Origin: Multifurca ochricompacta | Lineage: Eukaryota > Basidiomycota > Agaricomycetes > Russulales > Russulaceae | Direction: 5' to 3' | Assembly: GCA_022496185.1 (NCBI GenBank) | Contig: WTXG01000074.1 | Location: 97,577-161,576, forward strand | Length of the DNA stretch: 64,000 nt | Part shown: positions 34,482 to 43,164 of the stretch, piece after piece | Position numbering within the stretch: position 1 is the stretch's first letter | How the letters are laid out: each line of letters starts with the position of its first letter | The notes under the pieces: model-generated | What the model saw: the letters and a program-made list of their open reading frames with translations, nothing else | The model's database searches: none | Told to the model about the DNA's origin: nothing | Program-made: the position numbers and the translations under genes

Positions 34482-37400
34482 TCGGCTCAAACCCATCGGC
34501 CTGGGCACGAGCACTACATGTAACCTCTGTGTATACTAGTCGCTTCAAATCGTTGAAAATACCAGTACATTTCGAGACTACACAGAGAACGGCCGATCGC
34601 GACATCCTGATTGACTCAGGAGCTACCGACAATTTCATCAGCCCACGAATGGTGAAAACCATGGGATTAGGAATGTGACACTCCCCCAAGAAAAGAATAT
34701 CTGGAATATTGACGGGACTGCCAATGGGCAGGAAAAATTACGCATTACACCGACCTGAACGTCCAGGTGGGGGAGAAGACAAAAACAATACGCTTCCTAG
34801 TCACCAACTTAGGCGGAGAAGACTTAGTTCTGGGATATCCCTGGCTCGCTGCATTCGAACCCAAGATCAATTGGGGCGATGCGACAATGAGCAAGGACTC
34901 CTACCCTGTGCTCATTACATCTATGGGGTATGACTACGCAGCCCGACACTCTACAGTGGCAGTAACAAAAGAGGAGGACCCAAGCTGCTGTTTCGTTACC
35001 AAAGCATCAGAGCTCGCGCAGAAGGCAGTAGAAGGGCGTACGGAAAAGACATTTGAAGAAGTGGTACCAGCGGAATACCATAGACACTGGAAAGTGTTCT
35101 CAGAGGAGGAATCGCAACGCTTCCCCCCCACGCGACCATGGGATCACGCCATTGACTTCATACCTGATACCCCATCGGCAATCGACTGCAAAATCTACCC
35201 GTTGTCACAGGCAGAACAAACCGCGCTTACAGCGTTCCTGGAAGAACATCTTGCAAAAGGATACATTAGACCGTCAAAATCACCATACGCATCGCCGTTC
35301 TTCTTTATCAAGAAGAAAGATGGCAAACTTCGACCTGTTCAAGATTACCGACGGATAAACGCCTATACTGTGAAAAACGCCTACCCTTTGCCACTTATTT
35401 CGGAACTCATCGACACCATGAGGGATAAGTCCTTATTCTCCAAAATGGACGTCCGCTGGGGATACAATAACATTCGAATCAAAGATGGGGATCAATGTAA
35501 AGCGGCCTTCAAGACCAATCAGGGGCTGTTCGAACCAAATGTTATGTTTTTTGGCCTTACCAACTCACCTGCTACCTTCCAATCGATGATGAACCACATC
35601 TTCCGCGACCTCATTCTCACTGGCGAAGTAGTGGTTTACATGGACGACATATTGGTTGCCACCGGAATGACCTGACCCACCATCGAGAACGAGTGCATCA
35701 GGTGTTGGACATCCTTCGCGAACACGATCTGTACCTTAAACCCGCCAAATGCTCATTCGAACAGCCAAGTGTAGAGTACCTAGGAGTTATCCTAGAGGGA
35801 GGACAGGTACGGATGGACCCTGTAAAGGTGCAAGGAGTCCGGGAATGGCCAGTGCCTACATGTGTCAAGGACGTGCGGTCTTTTATCGGTTTCTGTAACT
35901 TCTATCGACGCTTCGTTCGGGGATTCTCAGGGATCGCCCAACCACTGAACGGATTACTGAAGAAAGACGTCCCTTGGCACTGGACGGAGGAGCATCAAAC
36001 GGCTTTTGAACAAATTCGCGACATCATCAGCTCAGAACCGGTCCTTTTACAACCAGATCTGCAGAAACCCTTCGAACTTGAAGTTGACGCATCTCACTTC
36101 GCGAATGGTGCCATACTGAATCAACGAGACGCGATGGGACTTCTCCACCCTGTAGCCTTTTATTCAGAAACATTCTCGCCAGCGGAACGAAATTATGACA
36201 TTTGGGATAGAGAACTATTGGCCATAGTAAAAGCATTACGACACTGGCGGCCGTACTTAGCAGGGACTTCCTACAAGACCATCATTCATACTGATCACTC
36301 CAACCTACTCTATTGGAAGGAACCTCACAAAATAAGCCGACGGGTTGCTCGTGAAGTCCTAGAGCTCGAAGAATACAACTTTGAACTGAAGCACATTGCT
36401 GGAAGTCGTAATGCTCGTGCAGATGCCCTATCAAGGCGACCGGATCTGAATAATGGTGCGGAAGACAACAATGATGTGACGGTACTCCCAGAGGAAGTTT
36501 TTGCGAGGACAGCCATTGTCAGTCTTCACGACATGGATCTATGGGCCCAGGTTTCGCAAAACATGAATCAACAGTTATGCGAAACATGGGCGGAGGCACA
36601 TAACCTGAAGAGGATCGACGGCCTCTGGTGGAAGGACGGGGATCGACTCGTTGTCACCGGTGGCGACAACATTAAGAGGGGGGTGATCCATTTTCACCAC
36701 AACCTCCCCTCCGCAGGACACCCAGGCATTGCTAACACCTACTGCTTGCCAAACGAGACTACTGGTGGCCGAACATGAAAAAAGATGTGGAAGAGTACGT
36801 GAAGGGATGCGCCGAATGCCAGGCTAATAAAGTGAATACGCACCCACACCCACGGCACCATTCCCAATTACGCCAACGGCTTCACAACCATTCCAGACCA
36901 TCGCCATGGACTTCATCGTTAAACTCCCTACTTCCAGAGGTTTCGACTCGATCCTGACCATCACTGACCATGATTGCTCAAAGGCGGCGCTGTTCATACC
37001 CTGCAATGAGTCCATTACAGCAGAAGGAGTGGCCAAACTCTACCTGGATCATGTCTACAGACACTATGGTCTCCCCGAAAAGATTATCTCAGACCGTGAC
37101 CCACGCTTCACATCCGCATTCGCCAGAGCACTCTGCAAGACGCTGAATATTGCCCAAAACATCTCTACGGCGTACCACCCACAGACAGATGGACAATCAG
37201 AAAGAACAAATCAGTGGCTCGAGCAGTATCTTCGCTTTTGGTGTAACGGACGTCAGGACGATTGGGCGGACTGGCTTGCAACAGCAGAATTTGCACACAA
37301 CTCCTGGCCCAATGGCACTACAAAACACTCCCCATTCTCACTTATCATGGGATGGACACCTCGACCACATGGACAGGAAAATCGGTGAATGTCCCTTCAG

Positions 37401-37947
37401 CCACGCGGCGTATCAGCCAATGGGAAGAGGTCAGGAAATCGGCCAATGAAAACCTGTTGAAGGCGCAAAAGACCCTGGCAGAGAAGCCGACAAGGTTTAC
37501 GCCTTATCAGACCAATGACCTGGTATGGTTGGAAGGGAAGAACATTCACACATCACATCCAACAGCCAGTTGGCGCCCCGACGTCACGGACCTTTCAAAA
37601 TAACAAGGAAGCTGTCAGATGTGTCATACGAACTTGAACTCCCCCCTACATGGCGCATTCATCCGGTCTTCCATGCCAGACTACTCACACCATATAAGGA
37701 AACGTCCCTGCATGGAGAAAACTTCTCGAGACCCCCACCTGACCTTATCGATGGAGAAGAAGAGTGGGAAGTGGAACATATTCTAGATTCCAAGCGACAA
37801 GGCCGAGGGCGCAAACTGTACTACCTAGTCAAGTGGAAGGGATTCCCACCCTCTGACAACTCGTGGGAACCAGCCGGAGATATCTTTGCCCCGGTCCTTA
37901 TCACGGAGTTCCATACCCGGCACCCAAAAGCGCCCAAAAACAGTTAA
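34478..37947 (+). pseudogene. pol: G4 pol polyprotein with frameshifts
   Basis: The protease DSGA motif is near 34615. Shifts lie near 34675 and 34740 (protease), 35668 (just after RT), 36740 (integrase finger), 36860, 37370 and 37570. YMDD is at 35637-35648 in an open 302-codon piece. RNase H and the start of integrase are open at 35693-36778. The integrase core has DFIVKLP and QSERTNQW. The chromodomain (LVKWKGF near 37835) is intact to TAA at 37947. Almost no CGA-to-TGA stops are seen, unlike G1-G3, in keeping with a young age. Confidence 0.9.
36674..36686 (+). promoter_or_regulatory. G4 central polypurine tract candidate
   Basis: AAGAGGGGGGTGA in the integrase finger coding region, in the same codon phase (K-R-G-V) as in the other gypsy copies. 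Confidence 0.6.
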
Positions 37948-37983
37948 AAGAACAGTCCCAGACTCTCTTGGATTCCCCAGTAT

Positions 37984-39212
37984 ATGCTCCCCCAGCAAAT
38001 TACTACCACAGAACAGTCCATCATGTCTTTCATCGCGCCTCTGCTGCCATCGACGCTTTTGCTCCCCCATGATATTGTCGAAAACTTCCCGTCTACTCAC
38101 CCGTCCACTCGTCCCTCTTCCCCCATCGATTATGAAGCTGCGGAGGCCCGTATCAAGAACCAATCCCCGAATCCAAATGACGATTTCACTCACAGTGAAG
38201 ACCCCCACCCAACAACCTACTCAATGGAGAGATTGACGATGAAGCCCCTGAGTTCCCTTTCATTCCCAACAACCCCAATTCCTCAATGTATTTCCCCTTA
38301 GAGATCACCATGGCCGACGGAACCACAGCCATCGCGAAGTACATTTACTATACCAATGGAGGAATGGATGTGGCGGGATGTATGAAGAAGGATGGGCTGG
38401 TCTATGGGGCTCCCGTGTATCTGGACGAAAGGTACACAGGTCGGCTTCATCACACGTTGACTGATGAACAGTTGGGCCACCTTGCCGCGGAGGATTGCCG
38501 CGCCTTTGCGATTGACAAAGTGATGAACGATATGAGGCTCCCGCGCCTGAAGGCAGAAGTCATGAGGTTGAGGAAGAACATCACGTTGCAAAGGACATTG
38601 AACCAGCAATACAAAGAGCACGTGAAGATGATGGCCAGGCTTACGAATGGAATGTTCCAGTTGGAACAGGAGATTGTTGAGATCAGGAAGAGGTTGGAAA
38701 AAGGAGACGCGTATCAAACGATCGCTGAAAGGTACGCCGACACTTATGTGCGACCCCTCCCCCCTTGAACCTTGGGCGCGGCCCCGACGCTGCTGCTGAG
38801 TCGACTCGAGATGCCATGCCTACATGAAAACCCCCGCGGAGAGACCTGCTGGCGTTGCGACAGCAAGTACCACATCAGTTGGAACTGCCCGCTCAATCAC
38901 AAATGGTGTCACCACTGCCGTAGCAATCTCCATTGGAGCCGACACTGCATCTTCCGACAAGTAGGGGTGGCCCCGACGATCACCAACCCGTCGGGATGGT
39001 GCGGCAAGTGTCTTCGTCACAATGCTGGGCATAAAGAGATCGACTGCCCTGTCTATGACTTGTGCCGCGCATGTGGTCAGCGTGGCCCATATGGATTCCT
39101 CCGTACCCACGCATGCCTGCAGGAATTGGAGTCGTACAGCATGGATGACCATAATGTAGCTGATGACTACCTAGAGTTGGTTCAAGATGATGACGGTACG
39201 AGTCGTTTCTAG
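37984..39212 (+). pseudogene. G4 ORF3, frameshifted
   Basis: Starts MLPQQ at 37984. Shifts near 38040 and 38210 break the N-terminal acidic region. From 38286 the YFPLEITMA block and the coiled coil are open to TGA 38766-38768 (CGA in G5). Then the knuckle region is open at 38772-39212 with CWRCDSKYH, WCHHCRSNLH, WCGKCLRHNAGH and CRACGQRGPYGF. Confidence 0.83.
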
Positions 39213-39243
39213 CCGGGACTGCTAGAACCAGAAGAGGGGGTGA

Positions 39244-39817
39244 TGTTACGAACCCCATCGCTTCCCATATTCTTTTTCTTGCCCAACAATAACCCCTCCC
39301 TGCCACCCACACTTCACTACCAATCATGTCTCCATCGTGGGATCCGTCACATGCCCTTCGTCCATCCCCGTGACTCATTTGCTTGTTCATGTTTACCTAC
39401 TTGTTTCTTCGCTTATCGCTTATCTCCTTATCATACGATCGGACATTTACTTAATCCCCTATCAGTAGAAGCCAGGCTTTACGCCCTCCGCTTTCAGATA
39501 TTTGGGCCCACTTGACTCCGTATCCTTATCTCGTAGACGCCCACTGCCTTACGTATATAAGTCCGCTATAGCTACCCGGTAGACCTTAGACTCGACTTAT
39601 TGAATACATCAGTGCTAGTCTTCTGGACTTGTCCTCTTGAAACGTCTGTCTGTCTCAAGTGCTTCTGGCACTCTCCGCTCACCATCGTCTTAGAGTACAG
39701 CCTCTTTGACTTTGACTCGTCACACTTCACTCCAAGAGACCTTATTGGTTTCTTATCCGAACCCCTGTATCACGCTGTCACACAAGTCGTGTGGAACGTC
39801 CTGCACTGGACGTAACA
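39244..39817 (+). repeat. G4 3' LTR
   Basis: 574 bp, preceded by AGAAGAGGGGGTGA. It holds the undecayed start motif AGACTCGACTT at 39588-39598, a perfect complement of the G4 primer site. Confidence 0.95.
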
Positions 39818-40619
39818 GCTTTGCACTTTGGTTGGAGCCCATGTATGTGGAGTGGAATAGAGTAGAAGAAGTCCTCATGGGAGTTCTGGTGATGGTCACA
39901 TCACTGGAAACATACTCCCAAATTGCCTCTGACAGAACTTATCCTTCTGTCAATGCCAAGTATGAGCGTTTGGAATCGCTCTATGGCTCAGTAGGAAGCA
40001 TGGCCACCTACAACTTGTGGTGTTCTGTGTCCTCCTTCCGCCTGGAGGAGGGCAAGCAATTCAGACCCCAGTTGCAGCGTGTGTTGGATGTGAGGAGCAC
40101 TCTCAAAGAGAATGGGATGGAGATCTCTGATCTCCAGATGAGCTTTATTTTGCTCCAATCCCTGCCTTCATCCTACTCTGCCATTGCTGGCTCAATCCTG
40201 GCATCAGGTCCCCCTGACCGCCTTTCCCCTCAGGACCTTGTACAAAGGTTCCTAAATGAGGAAAGCCGACTAGCCGGCCCCACAGGAAGTGGTGTTGGGG
40301 CTGCCTTTAACAAGGCAGCCCATGTCAACAAAAACAAAAACAAAAAAGTAACTTTCATGCCACAACCTGCAGGTGCATCATCGTCCAATGATGTCACCTG
40401 CTTCTATTGCCAGAAGCCAGGCCACAAGGCTAATGAATGTTGGCAAAGGAAACAGGACAGAGCCAATGCTGATGCAGGCAAAAAGGGCAACAAGAGGAAG
40501 GGGCAAGGCCCCAGTGTACAAACAAACTCCACACAAGTAGCTACCATAGTTAATGGTAGTGGCAGAATACAGGAGGTGCATGAGACACCTTGCATTTCAC
40601 TTTATTCATTGACTGAGCA

Positions 40620-40806
40620 TGTTACACCCGGTGCAGGATGTTCCACATGACTTGTGTGACAGTGTGATTTGGAGGTTCAGGTAAGAAACCAATAAGGCTT
40701 CTTGGAGTTCAAGTGGGACAAGTCAAAGTCTGAGGGCTGTTCCCTGGACAATGTTAAGCAGAAGAGTGCTGAAAGCACTGAGACAAAATGAGTCAAAGAC
40801 CAAGGG
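40620..40806 (-). repeat. Inverted gypsy LTR fragment
   Basis: 187 bp starting TGTTACACCCGGTGCAGG, the inverse of a gypsy LTR end of the G2 type. It ends abruptly in R where another LTR starts at 40807. It cuts C3 gag-protease. The rest of this LTR is not found nearby. Confidence 0.75.
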
Positions 40807-41002
40807 TGTTATGAACCCCACTGCATTGTCTTATTTCTTTTCCTTTCCACATGACTTGCTGTGTGGCCCTGTTTATCCCTTGTTGATCATGTTTATGACT
40901 TTCTTTGTACCTATTTGTCCCTTATCTTTGACTTGGGCTGTGCTTATCTCTGACTCATACTTTACATGTTACACTCAGAGGGGCGTACGCAGTTGAGTGC
41001 AG

Positions 41003-41595
41003 TGTTACAACCAGGGCCTAGCACCCCACTCTTTTTTACTCTCCCTAACGAGGACCCTTCCCTTCTGCCCACTCTCCATTTCTTGATCACATCCCTGTCC
41101 TGGGACCCGTCACATGCCTTGCTTCCATCCCCGTGACCGTTGATTGTCCATGTTGATCCTTTGCTTACCATTGTTATGAACTCCCTTATCACTTATCTCC
41201 TTATCTCTAAGGCCGGACACTTACTTAATACCCTATCAGAAGCCAGGCTTTATGCCATCCGCTTTCGTATATTCGGGCCCACATGACTCCGTGATATCTT
41301 ATCTTTAGACGCTCATTCGATTACATATATAAGTCCGCTGTAACTACATTGTAGACCTCAGACTCGACTTATTGAATACATCGGTGCTTGTCTTCTGGAC
41401 TTCCCCTTGAATGCCTTGACTCGATCGTCTCACGAAGTACTTTTGGTACTCCCTGCTCAACATCGTCTTAGAGTGCAGCCTCTTTGACTTTGACTCCTCC
41501 CATATAAACTCCAAGAGGTCTTATTGGCCTCTTACCTGGTAACGAACAAACGCTGTCACACAAGTCGTGTGGAACGTCCCGCACTGGACGTAACA
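41003..41595 (+). repeat. G5 5' LTR
   Basis: 593 bp, TGTTACAACCAGGG to GGACGTAACA. A TATATAA box lies 34 nt before A 41360, where AGACTCGACTT (41360-41370) begins. U5 ends in hairpins CACAC/GTGTG (41557-41571) and ACGTCC/GGACGT (41574-41591). Confidence 0.95.
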
Positions 41596-41597
41596 TC

Positions 41598-41608
41598 AAG
41601 TCGAGTCT
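41598..41608 (+). promoter_or_regulatory. G5 self-primer binding site
   Basis: AAGTCGAGTCT, two nt after the LTR, is an exact 11-nt complement of AGACTCGACTT at the inferred RNA 5' end (41360-41370). In fission-yeast Tf1 the first 11 nt of the mRNA act as primer in the same way. No tRNA 3'-end match is evident. Confidence 0.75.
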
Positions 41609-41617
41609 CCTCCCAAC

Positions 41618-43132
41618 GTGGCTTCATCCAGCCGCAGTCAGACCCTGTTCAAAGAAGAGCTCATCAAATGCAGAGACGAGAATAATCTTTCACAACAGAC
41701 ACTTGGCTCTGCCGTCTGGAAAGACTTTGAATCCGAGTTTGGATACTACGTCTATCATGACGGAAGATACCAACCGGTAGAATATGACGACGAAAAGAGA
41801 GTCTGGTATCGTATCCGATACTCGGATAGCAGACACTCGTGGGTTACTACCGCTCCTGCCCCACCAGAATTCGGTCTCGGACCGTGGAGAGAAAACCCAC
41901 CTGCGATCATCACCGACTCAGAACCAGAAGAATACGTCGAAGAAAATAGTGAAGACGCACCAGTATTAGCATTGCCTACACCCCTGGTTGCACCGGCAGT
42001 TGTCACGATCAGAGCACCTGCTTTGACAACTCCTCAGATATCGATACAATCCTCCAGTACCATCATCCCAGCTCCAAACATGTCAACCATCGCTGCCCAG
42101 CTCCCTGATCCTGCTCCTCCTCCCCCTCCTCCACCTCCTGCCGTCCTGAACATCCCTCCACCGTCAGGACGTCTTTCGGGGATCCTACCCCAGACCTTCA
42201 TGGGAGATCGTGCCCAAAGTAAGAAGTTTATGCTGGAGTTCACCACGTTCAAAAATTTCAACCACGATGTCGCCCAAATTGTCAACCCTTTCCAGCGCGC
42301 CAACCTCTTCCTCTCACTTATCAGAGGTGACGCAGTTGATGACTGGACGATGGAACAACTCGAATGGTTAAACGAGCAGGTAGAGAGTGGACACCACACT
42401 ACCAGTGAAGGTCTCTGGGAGACCATAGCCCAGAGATTCAAAGACGCCTTCACTGATGGACAGGCGAAGCAGAAAGCAGCCAGGGAATTAAAATCCCTGC
42501 GGATGGAGAAAGGAGAGCTTGATGCCTATGTGGCAAAGTTCCGAAGCCTGGCAAATCGAGCAGGTTATGATACGGATGAAGAGGCAACCTTGGACCTCTT
42601 TTCCCAAGGACTGCCAAACCCGCTTGTCAAGAACATCATTCAGTTCCATCACCCACATGATTGGGACGAATGGGTTGACGCTGCTCGACGACAGCAGCAG
42701 GATTACTTAGACTTCCAAACGCGATTTGGAGTTGACACCAAGAAGGGAAAAACCCGAGAACAGTGGAAAGCAGCGTTTGGGGTCAAGCCAGCGCATGCTA
42801 CTCAAAGGGATCCTAATGCAATGGATACCTCGGCAGATAGAGCCAGAGCCAGAGCCACACTCACAGAAGACGAACAGCAGACACTGATGAAGGAAGGACG
42901 GTGCTTCCGCTGCAAAGGACAGGGGCACATGTCCCGGGACTGTCTGAAGAAGGGGGTACGAGTCGCAATGGCAAATACTACACCTACCGCCCCCATCAAC
43001 AATAACCCACCTGCCGTAGATAAACGAACCAAAGAGGAAAAGGCCCAAGACATATGGGCAAACATGATGAAGGAAAGTGAGGAAGTGCGAGCCATTCTTG
43101 TAGAAAAGGCATTCGCAAAGAAGGATTTTTGA
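41618..43132 (+). CDS. gag: G5 gag, intact
   Basis: 504 codons from GTG 41618 to TGA 43130-43132; no in-frame ATG lies between the upstream stop (41591-41593) and the GTG. The N-terminal domain (WKDFESEFGYYVY, residues about 30-45) precedes an acidic and Pro-rich linker (about 110-190). A retrotransposon gag capsid domain (about 200-400) has FKDAFTDGQAKQKAARELK, and the CCHC knuckle CFRCKGQGHMSRDC is near residue 430. The protein would form the particle and bind the RNA genome. Pol follows in the -1 frame with a 4-nt overlap. Confidence 0.92.
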   Translation: MASSSRSQTLFKEELIKCRDENNLSQQTLGSAVWKDFESEFGYYVYHDGRYQPVEYDDEKRVWYRIRYSDSRHSWVTTAPAPPEFGLGPWRENPPAIITDSEPEEYVEENSEDAPVLALPTPLVAPAVVTIRAPALTTPQISIQSSSTIIPAPNMSTIAAQLPDPAPPPPPPPPAVLNIPPPSGRLSGILPQTFMGDRAQSKKFMLEFTTFKNFNHDVAQIVNPFQRANLFLSLIRGDAVDDWTMEQLEWLNEQVESGHHTTSEGLWETIAQRFKDAFTDGQAKQKAARELKSLRMEKGELDAYVAKFRSLANRAGYDTDEEATLDLFSQGLPNPLVKNIIQFHHPHDWDEWVDAARRQQQDYLDFQTRFGVDTKKGKTREQWKAAFGVKPAHATQRDPNAMDTSADRARARATLTEDEQQTLMKEGRCFRCKGQGHMSRDCLKKGVRVAMANTTPTAPINNNPPAVDKRTKEEKAQDIWANMMKESEEVRAILVEKAFAKKDF

Positions 43133-43164
43133 TAGGCTCTACCCCATCGGCCTGGGCGAGAGCA
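43121..43164 (+). promoter_or_regulatory. G5 gag-pol -1 frameshift site with stem-loop
   Basis: The gag end reads AAG GAT TTT TGA. Slipping back by one on the five T residues gives TTT TTG ATA and enters pol. Three to four nt downstream, GCTCT (43135-43139) pairs with AGAGC (43160-43164) and encloses CCCA/TGGG. The slip would happen with a stop codon in the A site. It does not fit the classic X XXY YYZ heptamer, so the mechanism is inferred from frame and conservation. Confidence 0.6.

Larger units (their letters stand above)
32385..39817 (+). mobile_element. Ty3/gypsy chromovirus G4, recent insertion
   Basis: 7433 bp, 574-bp LTRs, TSD gcttt (32380-32384 and 39818-39822) in C3 gag. By my reading the two LTRs differ at nine positions, all transitions at CpG sites, with no indel. 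The internal genes nevertheless carry several frameshifts, so G4 was probably already defective when it was copied, or the reads contain indel errors. Confidence 0.96.
13003..40619 (+). mobile_element. Copia C3, host of G2, G3 and G4
   Basis: The 5' LTR (13003-13506) and primer site (13507) are followed by leader pieces 13507-13647, 23905-24300 and 31790-32186, and gag pieces 32187-32384 and 39818-40619. The pieces join exactly after removal of three gypsy elements with TSDs cctta, agaag and gcttt. C3 stops at 40619 within the gag-protease junction, where an inverted gypsy LTR fragment begins. Its pol and 3' LTR are not in the window. Confidence 0.9.
32187..40619 (+). pseudogene. gag: C3 gag, split by G4
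   Basis: Codons 1-66 are at 32187-32384 (SSIIFPPTFKFDKLDGSNW, then DDEYAKCF). The frame resumes at 39823 after the gcttt duplication with WLEPMYVEWNRVEEVLMG. It runs through the capsid-like domain to the CCHC knuckle (CFYCQKPGHKANEC, near 40401) and to GRIQEVHETPCISLY, where an LTR fragment cuts it at 40619 before the protease. Outside the insertion no stop is seen, so C3 gag was intact when G4 arrived. Confidence 0.88.
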
